Source: Desulfobacterales bacterium HSG17 (lineage in GTDB: Bacteria; Desulfobacterota; Desulfobacteria; Desulfobacterales; Desulfococcaceae). Taken from it: DNA of 7,125 bases. The stretch is taken from the NCBI GenBank assembly GCA_030377945.1, contig JAUCGD010000165.1, positions 1 to 7,125 of the forward strand, in the 5' to 3' direction. Position numbers and translations under genes: made by a program. This document shows positions 1 to 6,330 of this stretch, in pieces. The notes under the pieces were generated by a model, which did not search any database, was not told the origin of the DNA, and saw only the letters and a program-made list of their open reading frames with translations. Within the stretch, counting starts at the first letter, position 1, and every line of letters begins with the position of its first letter.

Positions 1-1
1 T

Positions 2-1948
2 ATGCAAAAAGCCAGGGTACTTATTGTTGACGATGAAATAGAATTATGTCAGACACAAAAAATGATTCTGGAGGAACTGTGGGAAAAAGATCTTGTTTTC
101 ACTGCTTATTCTGGAATCGAAGCTTTATCTGTTTTGGAAAATGAAAATATTGATGTATTGGTTACAGATATACGAATGCCCGGTATGGATGGCATTGAAT
201 TGATGAAACAGGTAAAAAAAAAATATAATGACATTCAAATAATTGTTCTAACCGGACACGGAGATATTGATAATGCAATTGCTGCCCTGCGTCTGGGTGC
301 TCATAATTATTTAACAAAACCTGTTTTTGCCGAAGTTTTTCATTTTGCTGTAAAAAATGCCTGGGAAAAAAGCAATGAAATTAAGGAACGAAAAAGAACT
401 GAACAAGCATTAAGAGAATCGGAAAAACGATATAGAACATTATTTAATAATGCCAGTGATGCCATATTTGTTCATGATTTTGAAAAAAATCTTACAGATG
501 TTAACAGGGTTGCATGTGAACGACTGGGTTATAATTGTGAAGACTTACTGAAAATGAAAATTGATGAAATTGTATCCTCTGATTTTTCAGCAATCCTGCC
601 CAAACATCTGGAATCCATCATAAGGAACGGTCATATAGTATTTGAAACCGAACATGTAAAAAAAGACGGGGTAGTTATCCCTATTGAACTCAGCAGCCGA
701 GTAATAGAATATGAAGGAAAACCCGCAATTTTTTCCATTGCAAGGGATATAAGTGATCGGAAAAAGGCAGAAAAAGAACAGGCAAAACTGCATGACCAGA
801 TACGCCATGCCCAGAAAATGGAATCAGTAGGAACACTTGCAGGAGGTATTGCACATGATTTCAACAATATCTTGTGCCCAATCATCGGATACACTGAAAT
901 GGCTATGGAGGCAACTCCTCCTGAGCATAATGTATCATCCTATTTAGAAGAAATTTTTCAGGCATCTTACAGAGCAAAAGAACTGGTTCAGCAAATAGTC
1001 ACTTTCAGCCGTCAGCATGAAAATGAAAAAATGCCGATTTTTATTCATCTAATAGTTAAAGAAGTTCTAAAACTGATGCGGGCAACTATACCCTCTACAA
1101 TTGAAATCAAGCAATCAATAGAAAAATGCGGACCAGTTATGGCAGACGCAGGGCAGATATATCAAGTAGTTTTGAACCTGTGTACCAATGCTTATCAGGC
1201 CATGCTTGAACAGGAGGGAACTGGTATATTGGAAATGAGTCTGGAAGAAACGGTTAGTATAAACAGTATTTCTTCATCTGATAGATTACCTGGTGAATTA
1301 CCCAAAGGAAAGTATGCAAAACTATCCTGCAAAGATACAGGACACGGTATTGCTCCTGAAATCCTTGAAAAAATATTTGACCCGTATTTTACTACAAAAA
1401 AAAAGGGCAAAGGCACAGGGCTGGGACTTTCTGTTGTTCACGGAATTATAAATAATCACACCGGACAACTTAAGGTTTTAAGCACACCGGGTAAAGGCAC
1501 AACTTTTGAAATATTTCTGCCCGTAATCAAAGAATCTCAGGATGTAAAAAATATAATTTCAGACTCTTCAATTCCCTCTGGTGATGAAACAATTCTACTT
1601 GTTGATGATGAAGAACAAATAGCAAAATTGCTGAAACATATGTTAATGCAGATGGGGTATCAGGTTACTTCACGTACCTCCAGTATTGAAGCATTAAAGG
1701 CATTTAAGGCTCAGCCTGAAAAGTTTGATTTAGTTATAACCGATGCAACAATGCCCAATATGGATGGAATTGAATTATCACAGGAACTTATTAGAATAAG
1801 ACAGGATATTCCCATAATCATTTGCACTGGTTTTAGTGAAACAATTACCCAGGACAAGGCTTTAAATGCCGGTATAAAAGAATATATAATGAAGCCGGTG
1901 GTTAAAAAAAATTTAGCGGAAACTATACGTCGTGTACTCAAAAAATAA
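2..1948 (+). CDS. Soluble hybrid histidine kinase, REC-PAS-HisKA-HATPase-REC
   Basis: Cytoplasmic two-component hybrid kinase of 648 aa with no membrane segment. The N-terminal receiver (about 4-118) has acidic D10/D11, phosphoacceptor D56, T84 and K106. A short charged linker leads to a PAS domain (about 138-255) ending in a [13 protein letters not shown] helix. HisKA (about 270-340) carries phosphoacceptor H285 in an HDFNN motif. The ATPase domain shows the N-box (N392, N396), the G1 box D445-T-G-H-G, an FDPYFTTK F-box and the G2 box GTGLGL (471-476). A second receiver (about 530-646) has D535/D536, D581, T609 and K631. All catalytic residues are present, so it should be active. Output is probably by phosphorelay, since no DNA-binding or effector domain is present. 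The ATG lies one base into the window and [12 protein letters not shown] looks like a natural start, but the ribosome binding site and any upstream extension cannot be seen. The PAS ligand is unknown. Confidence 0.93.
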   Translation: MQKARVLIVDDEIELCQTQKMILEELWEKDLVFTAYSGIEALSVLENENIDVLVTDIRMPGMDGIELMKQVKKKYNDIQIIVLTGHGDIDNAIAALRLGAHNYLTKPVFAEVFHFAVKNAWEKSNEIKERKRTEQALRESEKRYRTLFNNASDAIFVHDFEKNLTDVNRVACERLGYNCEDLLKMKIDEIVSSDFSAILPKHLESIIRNGHIVFETEHVKKDGVVIPIELSSRVIEYEGKPAIFSIARDISDRKKAEKEQAKLHDQIRHAQKMESVGTLAGGIAHDFNNILCPIIGYTEMAMEATPPEHNVSSYLEEIFQASYRAKELVQQIVTFSRQHENEKMPIFIHLIVKEVLKLMRATIPSTIEIKQSIEKCGPVMADAGQIYQVVLNLCTNAYQAMLEQEGTGILEMSLEETVSINSISSSDRLPGELPKGKYAKLSCKDTGHGIAPEILEKIFDPYFTTKKKGKGTGLGLSVVHGIINNHTGQLKVLSTPGKGTTFEIFLPVIKESQDVKNIISDSSIPSGDETILLVDDEEQIAKLLKHMLMQMGYQVTSRTSSIEALKAFKAQPEKFDLVITDATMPNMDGIELSQELIRIRQDIPIIICTGFSETITQDKALNAGIKEYIMKPVVKKNLAETIRRVLKK

Positions 1949-1953
1949 GTAAC

Positions 1954-1958
1954 AGGAG
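1954..1958 (+). promoter_or_regulatory. Shine-Dalgarno for the receiver gene at 1969
   Basis: AGGAG lies 10 nt before the ATG at 1969, inside the 20-nt gap after the hybrid-kinase stop. It supports co-transcription with the upstream kinase and fixes the start of the receiver gene. Confidence 0.6.
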
Positions 1959-1968
1959 AACTGAACAA

Positions 1969-2376
1969 ATGTCATCTTTTGTTGAAAATTCCAAACAGCA
2001 TACTATTTTGATAGTTGATGATGAAGAATACAGTATGATGTCAATGTCTCATATATTGAGCATCAATCATCATATACTTACTGCATGTAACAATGATGAA
2101 GCTGATAAAATCATTAAAAATCACCCTGATCCTGAAGAAATTCATCTGATTATTTATAATCTGCAATTATCAGGTATTGAAAGCATTGATTTTCTGGAAA
2201 AAACTATCCCGCTCCTTCCTGATACCATTCGTATTCTCCTGACATCCGACACTGAGGTAGGAACTATTGTCAATGCTATTAATAAAGCGCAGATTTATAA
2301 ATTTATTCTTAAGCCCTTTGATAAAACCGGAGAAGTTATTAACAATAGAAGCGCAAAATCATATAATTTCAGATGA
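1969..2376 (+). CDS. Receiver-domain protein with Asn at the phosphoacceptor site; truncated by a deletion/frameshift
   Basis: A 135-aa reading frame that is one receiver domain (about 11-117). The acidic pair D17/D18, T92 and K115-P116 are present, but the position that should be the phosphoacceptor Asp (in IIYNLQ) is N64, which needs only a GAT-to-AAT change. Conventional phosphorylation is therefore unlikely. The segment around 88-117 resembles receivers that normally continue into another domain, such as a kinase or HD-GYP module. Here receiver similarity ends about at K115-P116-F-D, and the last 15 or so residues are out-of-frame translation of kinase sequence that reads properly one frame over. 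It starts 20 nt after the upstream kinase with a good ribosome binding site, so it can still be translated. Most likely it is the N-terminal remnant of a REC-kinase-REC protein; a pseudo-receiver is the alternative. Confidence 0.75.
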   Translation: MSSFVENSKQHTILIVDDEEYSMMSMSHILSINHHILTACNNDEADKIIKNHPDPEEIHLIIYNLQLSGIESIDFLEKTIPLLPDTIRILLTSDTEVGTIVNAINKAQIYKFILKPFDKTGEVINNRSAKSYNFR

Positions 2377-3112
2377 AAACGGGGTAAAATTACCTCTTGC
2401 CCAGGGTAAATATGTAAAAGTAACAGTTCAGGATAAGGGAACAGGAATTCCTGAAGAAAATCTGCCCAGGATTTTTGATCCATATTTTACAACAAAGGAA
2501 ATGGGTACTCAAAAAGGAATGGGCCTGGGGCTTGCCATAATCAGATCTATCATCCATAAACATAAAGGGTTTATATTTGCAGAATCAGAACCAGGTGCAG
2601 GCTCTGCTTTCCATATTTATCTTCCTGCACATGAAAATGATAAATTAAATGCCGATTTTAAGATTGGAGCTGATGTTCCTGATTCTGATCCTGTTTTATC
2701 AGAACATAATTATGAAAAGCGAGACCTGTCTGTTAAAAAGATTCTTGTGATGGATGATGAAGAAATGATAAGAGACTTGGTTTGTCATATCCTGAAAAAA
2801 CTGGGGTATGAGCCGGGTTGCGCCAAAGATGGGATAGAAGCTGTTTTTATGTATAAAAAAGCACTGGCTTCGGGCAAATCATATGATGCTGTTATTCTGG
2901 ATTTAACCATACAGGGCGGAGGTATGGGAGGATGTGAAACAATTAAAAAACTGGCAGAAATAAATCCTGCGATCAAATCCATTGTTTCAAGCGGGTATTC
3001 AAATGAACCTATAATGTCCGAGTATAAAAATTACGGGTTTAAAGGAGCATTGGCAAAGCCTTATACTAGTAAAGAGCTAAAAGAAGAATTACAAAAACTT
3101 CTTGATTCTTAA
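2267..3112 (+). CDS. Hybrid histidine kinase C-terminal remnant: partial HATPase plus receiver
   Basis: Open frame of 281 codons beginning at TTG 2267 (ATG at 2273). The first 22 or so residues are only the out-of-frame reading of the upstream receiver gene; kinase homology starts at LTIEAQN (25-31). The ATPase part has G1 D56-K-G-T-G, the [10 protein letters not shown]-box (69-77) and G2 GMGLGL (84-89), but no N-box and no HisKA, so it cannot autophosphorylate as a normal kinase. The C-terminal receiver (about 158-280) is complete, with D163/D164, phosphoacceptor D212, S241 or S242 and K264. A purine-rich GAGGTAGGA (2254-2262) precedes the TTG/ATG, so some translation is conceivable and a free receiver-bearing fragment could be made. 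I regard it as the 3' part of a pseudogene, not a designed protein. Confidence 0.7.
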   Translation: MSMLLIKRRFINLFLSPLIKPEKLLTIEAQNHIISDENGVKLPLAQGKYVKVTVQDKGTGIPEENLPRIFDPYFTTKEMGTQKGMGLGLAIIRSIIHKHKGFIFAESEPGAGSAFHIYLPAHENDKLNADFKIGADVPDSDPVLSEHNYEKRDLSVKKILVMDDEEMIRDLVCHILKKLGYEPGCAKDGIEAVFMYKKALASGKSYDAVILDLTIQGGGMGGCETIKKLAEINPAIKSIVSSGYSNEPIMSEYKNYGFKGALAKPYTSKELKEELQKLLDS

Positions 3113-3116
3113 TATT

Positions 3117-3123
3117 GAAAGGA
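3117..3123 (+). promoter_or_regulatory. Ribosome binding site deciding the start at 3129
   Basis: GAAAGGA ends 5 nt before the ATG at 3129. It favours that start over the in-frame TTG at 3102, which lies inside the end of the upstream kinase remnant and would add nine residues with no supporting signal. Confidence 0.6.
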
Positions 3124-3128
3124 AAAAC

Positions 3129-3563
3129 ATGGCACATAATGGTAAAAAAAATTTTGCTGCAAAACATCCTGAAGGAGCAGAGTTTGACCCGAAGATTGTT
3201 CAGGAAATTAAGGCAAAAGCAAAACAGGGAACTGTATCATGTGCAGCAGCACATTCAATAGCCGATTCAATAAACAGTTCTTCTGCTGAAATAGGCAGAA
3301 ATATGGATATTTCAGGTTTCAGGATTGCTAAATGCCAGATGGGGATTTTTGGGTATCAGCCTGAAAAACGGCTTGTTAAACCGGCCCAATCTGTATCTGG
3401 AGAACTGGAAACTGCAATCAGGGAGAACTTGAAAAACAATAAAATTTCCTGCAAAGACTGCTGGGATATTGCAAAAAAGTTTGAGATTTCCAGAATGGAT
3501 ATTGCCAATGCCTGCGAAGCATTAAAGATTAAAATATATATCTGCCAGTTAGGAGCATTTTAG
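3129..3563 (+). CDS. Unrecognised 144-aa tandem-repeat protein with HTH-like, Cys-containing units
   Basis: I do not recognise the family by name. The protein is a gapless tandem duplication with a 70-residue period. S37-C38 matches S107-C108, I44-A45 matches I114-A115, I55 matches I125, R65-I66 matches K135-I136, and C69-Q70-M-G72-x-F matches C139-Q140-L-G142-x-F. Within each unit the stretch IA...(I)S..(D/E)IA/G.....L.IKI reads like a helix-turn-helix. The two Cys per unit sit 31 residues apart and could bind metal or sense redox state. C111 and C129 are extra cysteines in unit 2 only. The N-terminus is basic, with no signal peptide or membrane segment. It ends 8 nt before cobM, whose ribosome binding site overlaps this gene's stop, so the two should be co-translated. 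A DNA-binding or metal-responsive role in the cobalamin/transport operon is inference from context only. Confidence 0.8.
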   Translation: MAHNGKKNFAAKHPEGAEFDPKIVQEIKAKAKQGTVSCAAAHSIADSINSSSAEIGRNMDISGFRIAKCQMGIFGYQPEKRLVKPAQSVSGELETAIRENLKNNKISCKDCWDIAKKFEISRMDIANACEALKIKIYICQLGAF

Positions 3564-3565
3564 GA
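3562..3565 (+). promoter_or_regulatory. Shine-Dalgarno for cobM overlapping the upstream stop
   Basis: AGGA uses the last bases of the TAG stop at 3561-3563 and lies 6 nt before the cobM ATG. It indicates translational coupling between the two genes. Confidence 0.5.
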
Positions 3566-3571
3566 CTAATA

Positions 3572-4354
3572 ATGACAACATATCCGGTATTATTTGTGGG
3601 CGCAGGCCCTGGAGACCCTGAACTTATTACTGTTAAAGGCCAAAAAGCACTTCAGGAAGCGGATCTGGTGATTTATGCAGGTTCCCTTGTTCCCAAAGCC
3701 CTGCTTTTATGGACAAAGGCAGAATGCAAAAATGTAAACAGCGCTTCAATGCATTTGGAAGAATTTGTCAGCTTAATGATTGACAGCCATAGAGCTGGAA
3801 ATCGTGTTGTACGCCTTCATACTGGCGATCCAAGTCTTTATGGAGCTATTGCAGAGCAGATTACAGAACTGAAAAAAAATGATATACCTTATAAAGTCAT
3901 TCCCGGAGTTACAGCAGCTTTTGGCGCTGCCGCAGCTATGGGCATTGAATATACCCTGCCTGAAGTAACCCAGACTCTTATTTTGACCAGAATGTCAGGC
4001 AGAACTCCTGTTCCTGAAACAGAAGCCCTGGAATCTCTGGCCGAACATCAGGCTTCAATGGCAATTTATCTGAGTATCTCAATGGTTGACAAGGTTGCAG
4101 ATATTCTTGAAAAAAACTATGGCAAAGACGGACCTGTTGCTGTTGCCTATTGCGTGAGTCAGCCAGATGAAAGGATTTTTTATACCACAGTTAAAGAACT
4201 TTCCACACTGGTAAAACAAGAAAATATCCGCAAACAGGCTCTGATTATTGTCAGCAGGGCTTTGGATCAAAAGCTTCAGGAAACAAAGAAAAAGTCAAGG
4301 CTGTATGATAAAAGTTTTTCCCATGAATATCGTAATAAAATAAATGAAAATTAA
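3572..4354 (+). CDS. cobM: Precorrin-4 / cobalt-precorrin-4 C(11)-methyltransferase
   Basis: SAM-dependent tetrapyrrole methylase that adds the C11 methyl group to (cobalt-)precorrin-4 in corrin-ring synthesis; cytoplasmic. The 260 aa carry the glycine-rich N-terminal motif VGAGPGDPEL (9-18), a YAGSLVP segment (35-41), the substrate/SAM-pocket motif TGDPSLYGA (84-92), PGVTA (111-115) and LTRMSGRTP (138-146). The C-terminal LYDKSFSHEYR resembles the usual end of CobM/CbiF proteins. Length is near the family norm of about 250-260. In an anaerobe the early-cobalt route is likely, in which case the name cbiF is equally valid; sequence reading alone does not separate the two. Other corrin genes are not in the window, so this gene is split from the rest of the pathway and placed with a transporter. 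Its 3' end overlaps the permease start by 11 bp. Confidence 0.95.
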   Translation: MTTYPVLFVGAGPGDPELITVKGQKALQEADLVIYAGSLVPKALLLWTKAECKNVNSASMHLEEFVSLMIDSHRAGNRVVRLHTGDPSLYGAIAEQITELKKNDIPYKVIPGVTAAFGAAAAMGIEYTLPEVTQTLILTRMSGRTPVPETEALESLAEHQASMAIYLSISMVDKVADILEKNYGKDGPVAVAYCVSQPDERIFYTTVKELSTLVKQENIRKQALIIVSRALDQKLQETKKKSRLYDKSFSHEYRNKINEN

Positions 4355-5372
4355 ATGGAAGACCCAGATTGTTTTCCTTTGTGCAGCTCTGTTTGCAAGC
4401 ATAATCATTTCAACCGGAATGGGTTATATTTCCATATCTCCGTTTGATGTTCTCAAGATAATAACAGCTAAAATCATTGGTCTTCCTGACCTTATTTCCG
4501 GTATGGACATTGTTCATCCGGTAGTGGTAATGGATGTGCGTCTTCCCAGGATTCTGACATCAGCTATTGTTGGAGGGGGGCTGGCTCTTTCTGGATGTGT
4601 GTTTCAGGGGATACTGCTTAACCCTCTGGCAGATCCTTACACACTTGGTGTATCAGCAGGGGCAGCATTTGGAGCAGCCATTGCACTTTTACTTAACCTT
4701 GGGGAAATGGGATCTTATTCCATACCTGTCTTTGCTTTTGCAGGAGCAATGACTACTCTTTTGTTTGTACTTTTTTTATCCTCGACCAGCGGAGGCATGT
4801 CATCAAATAACCTGATTTTATCAGGTATAATTGTTGCTTCCATTTTATCCGCCGGTATCAGTTTTCTGAAATATATTGCAGATGAACAGGTTGCTGTTAT
4901 TATATTCTGGCTTATGGGAAGCTTTGGCTCACGAACCTGGGCAGATGCAGGCATGGCACTGATTTTTGTAATAGCCGGTTTAATGATTTTTTTATTTTTT
5001 GCAAGGGATCTGAATCTTCTGGCAATGGGAGACCGGACTGCTTCTTCCCTGGGTGTTAATACCAGGCAGATTACACTGATTATATTAATAACAGCATCAC
5101 TTGTAACGGCAGTATGTGTTTCAGTGTCAGGGATTATCGGATTTGTGGGGCTTCTTGTTCCTCATATGATGAGAACTATGTCAGGCCCGGACAACCGTAG
5201 ATTAATTCCTTCATCTTTTCTGGCAGGAGCCATACTTTTGCTTTGCGCCGATACAATTACCAGGGCGGTTCTCCCCCATGAAATCCCAATAGGAGTTCTG
5301 ACAGCTCTTATTGGAGGCCCTTTTTTCTGTTATATATTCAGACAGAAGCAGATGGGAAAGACTTCAGTTTAA
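4344..5372 (+). CDS. BtuC/FecCD-type ABC importer permease
   Basis: Integral inner-membrane permease of the vitamin B12/iron-siderophore/heme importer family, 342 aa, close to the usual 320-350. It is hydrophobic with about ten membrane segments, the first at about 8-29. Family landmarks are RLPR (66-69), GCVFQGILLNPLADP (84-98) followed by LGVSAGAAFG, GIIGFVGLLVPH (263-274) in the cytoplasmic coupling region, the AD....R segment (302-307) and PIGVLTALIGGPFF (315-328). It normally acts as a homodimer with two ATPase subunits and a periplasmic binding protein. The start lies inside cobM (11-bp overlap) with no clear Shine-Dalgarno, so translation is probably coupled to cobM. The neighbour suggests a corrinoid, cobalt-chelate or related tetrapyrrole substrate, but siderophore or heme cannot be excluded. 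The ATPase partner is at 6331, separated by an unrelated-looking gene. Confidence 0.93.
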   Translation: MKIKWKTQIVFLCAALFASIIISTGMGYISISPFDVLKIITAKIIGLPDLISGMDIVHPVVVMDVRLPRILTSAIVGGGLALSGCVFQGILLNPLADPYTLGVSAGAAFGAAIALLLNLGEMGSYSIPVFAFAGAMTTLLFVLFLSSTSGGMSSNNLILSGIIVASILSAGISFLKYIADEQVAVIIFWLMGSFGSRTWADAGMALIFVIAGLMIFLFFARDLNLLAMGDRTASSLGVNTRQITLIILITASLVTAVCVSVSGIIGFVGLLVPHMMRTMSGPDNRRLIPSSFLAGAILLLCADTITRAVLPHEIPIGVLTALIGGPFFCYIFRQKQMGKTSV

Positions 5373-5416
5373 ACACTCATGATTGCATTGATAATTTTTA
5401 TGTATTATTTTCAAGT

Positions 5417-6316
5417 ATGAAAAAGCAGCAAAAAACAAACACCAGATGGCATCTTTTGCTCGGAAGATTATTAGAAGAGCTTTTGACTTCAAAAGATATT
5501 TTGGTTTATACTGATGTCGCTGTTATGAATGAACCTCCGAGAGCTGATCTTCTTCTGCTCAAAAAGCAAAACAGAACCTCCTGGACAGAAGAACAGAAAG
5601 CATATCTGCCGGACGGTATCAGGGACACCCATGCAAAATATATTCTTCTGGAATTTAAATATACAGAGTCTGTAAATGACGACGTGTTCAGACAGACCCT
5701 TAGCTATGATTATTTATACAGGCGCAGTCAGAAATTAAAAAAGAATGAAATCAAAACCTTTATAATCAGTGCAAAAACTACAAGAAGTTCAACTTTGGAA
5801 AAATTCGGCTATTTTGAATCCGGTTTGTCAGGGGTATGGTATAGTAAAAATCCTATTTTAGAACCTGTTTCTCTTCTTTCATTGAACGATCTTTCCATAG
5901 AACCGCATAATGCTTACATAAAATGCTTTGCCAGCCGAAAAAATGTGAAAAAATCTGCGTTTGAAATATTGATGAATAAAGGATTTTCTTCCTTTAACAA
6001 AGAACTTCAGTGGTGTCTTGAAGGGCTTTTACATTATTGGTTTAATATAGGAGGTAAAGAAATGGAACTGGAAAAGGAACTTACTCCGGCAAAGGTTATC
6101 AAAATTGGTAAAAAATGGCAGGATGCGATATTGTCCGGTCTTAACAATGAAGAGCGCCTTGAAGTATTGTCCGGCCTTAAAGTTAAAGACCGCCTTAAAG
6201 CATTGTCAGGCTTACCCCCTCAACAGGTACTTTCAAAATACAGTATTAAAGACCGCTTGGCAGGACTTTCTGTTGAAGAAATTGAAGATTATTTAAAAAC
6301 ATTAAAAAACAATTAA
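5417..6316 (+). CDS. PD-(D/E)XK nuclease-like protein with C-terminal LSGL/DRL repeats (Rpn-like)
   Basis: Soluble 299-aa protein. The N-terminal part (about 10-160) fits a PD-(D/E)XK nuclease fold: Glu in the first helix (E20/E21), D44 in a hydrophobic strand (ADLLLL), then E79-F-K81 in ILLEFKYTES, and a following helix with Q93, the order of motifs I-IV. A middle region (about 160-215) of unknown role precedes a C-terminal segment of short leucine-rich repeats (about 237-296), units LSGLNNEERLEV, LSGLKVKDRLKA, LSGLPPQQVL.. and DRLAGLSVEEIEDYL. Such repeats occur on many Rpn/transposase_31-like proteins, but this one is not a textbook Rpn, so I name only the superfamily. It sits 44 nt after the permease and 14 nt before the ATPase, splitting a normally contiguous pair. 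Its own ribosome binding site is very weak (TCAAG), whereas a strong one lies inside the gene. Possible roles are phage defence or toxin, or mobile cargo. Confidence 0.8.
   Translation: MKKQQKTNTRWHLLLGRLLEELLTSKDILVYTDVAVMNEPPRADLLLLKKQNRTSWTEEQKAYLPDGIRDTHAKYILLEFKYTESVNDDVFRQTLSYDYLYRRSQKLKKNEIKTFIISAKTTRSSTLEKFGYFESGLSGVWYSKNPILEPVSLLSLNDLSIEPHNAYIKCFASRKNVKKSAFEILMNKGFSSFNKELQWCLEGLLHYWFNIGGKEMELEKELTPAKVIKIGKKWQDAILSGLNNEERLEVLSGLKVKDRLKALSGLPPQQVLSKYSIKDRLAGLSVEEIEDYLKTLKNN
6049..6055 (+). promoter_or_regulatory. Internal consensus Shine-Dalgarno inside the PD-(D/E)XK gene
   Basis: AGGAGGT, complementary to the 16S 3' end over seven bases, 6 nt before the in-frame ATG at 6062. It is the strongest ribosome binding site I see in the window. 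The bases also encode Ile-Gly-Gly of the full protein, so a coding constraint could produce it by chance. Confidence 0.55.
6062..6316 (+). CDS. Candidate intragenic small protein (C-terminal repeat domain), RpnS-like
   Basis: In-frame internal start within the PD-(D/E)XK gene, giving 84 aa (residues 216-299 of the parent). It begins MELEKELTPAKV and contains the whole LSGL/DRL repeat region but none of the nuclease motifs. Seen directly: an AGGAGGT-6 nt-ATG arrangement much stronger than the parent gene's own start. Known from E. coli: rpn genes produce a full-length toxic nuclease (RpnL) and, from an internal start, a C-terminal protein (RpnS) that blocks it. Inference: this gene could work the same way, with the repeat segment as the binding surface. 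The short form would be translated in excess of the long form from the same mRNA. It is not proven to be made; the Gly-Gly codons before Met216 could mimic a ribosome binding site. Confidence 0.45.
   Translation: MELEKELTPAKVIKIGKKWQDAILSGLNNEERLEVLSGLKVKDRLKALSGLPPQQVLSKYSIKDRLAGLSVEEIEDYLKTLKNN
6131..6289 (+). repeat. Degenerate 36-bp coding repeats (LSGL...RL units)
   Basis: Two adjacent 36-bp units (6131-6166 and 6167-6202) encode LSGLNNEERLEV and LSGLKVKDRLKA. A third starts LSGL at 6203 and diverges, and a later block (around 6251-6289) gives DRLAGLSVEEIEDYL. At DNA level TTGTCCGGTCTTAA and TTGTCCGGCCTTAA are nearly identical, showing recent duplication or slippage with subsequent drift. 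Copy number of such units is often variable between relatives. Confidence 0.7.
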
Positions 6317-6330
6317 TTGATGATATTTTA

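Larger units (their letters stand above)
1969..3112 (+). pseudogene. Composite broken hybrid-kinase locus (REC // half HATPase-REC)
   Basis: Read together, the two overlapping frames give REC, then the second half of a kinase ATPase domain, then REC. This is the order found in the intact kinase just upstream, minus the linker/sensor part, HisKA with its His, and the ATPase N-box. By comparison with the upstream gene roughly 270-300 codons are missing, and the halves are joined in different frames. Loss of a block plus a frame change points to an internal deletion rather than a single sequencing error. A misassembly between similar kinase genes is also possible. The breakpoint lies at about 2323-2340, after the receiver KPFD and before the ATPase LTIEAQN. 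Confidence 0.65.

Noticed and set aside
587..894. Reverse-strand open frames opposite the hybrid kinase (and similar ones opposite cobM and the permease)
   Set aside because: They mirror strongly conserved coding on the + strand, have no recognisable domain and show no ribosome binding site.
3102..3128. Upstream TTG start for the tandem-repeat protein
   Set aside because: It lies within the end of the preceding frame and has no ribosome binding site; the ATG at 3129 has AAGGA at good spacing.
3113..3571. Cobalamin riboswitch ahead of cobM
   Set aside because: The intergenic gaps before the tandem-repeat gene and cobM are only 16 and 8 nt, too short for the element, and the rest is coding.
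5383..5408. Possible promoter for the PD-(D/E)XK gene (TTGCAT ... TATTAT)
   Set aside because: The spacing is only 14 nt and the region is generally AT-rich, so the match is not better than chance.
5373..5416. Rho-independent terminator between the permease and the next gene
   Set aside because: There is no GC-rich inverted repeat followed by a T-run; the gap is simply AT-rich.
6105..6296. Alternative-frame 63-codon ORF over the leucine-rich repeats
   Set aside because: It arises from the repeated DNA read in another frame and has no start signal; the in-frame start at 6062 is far better supported.
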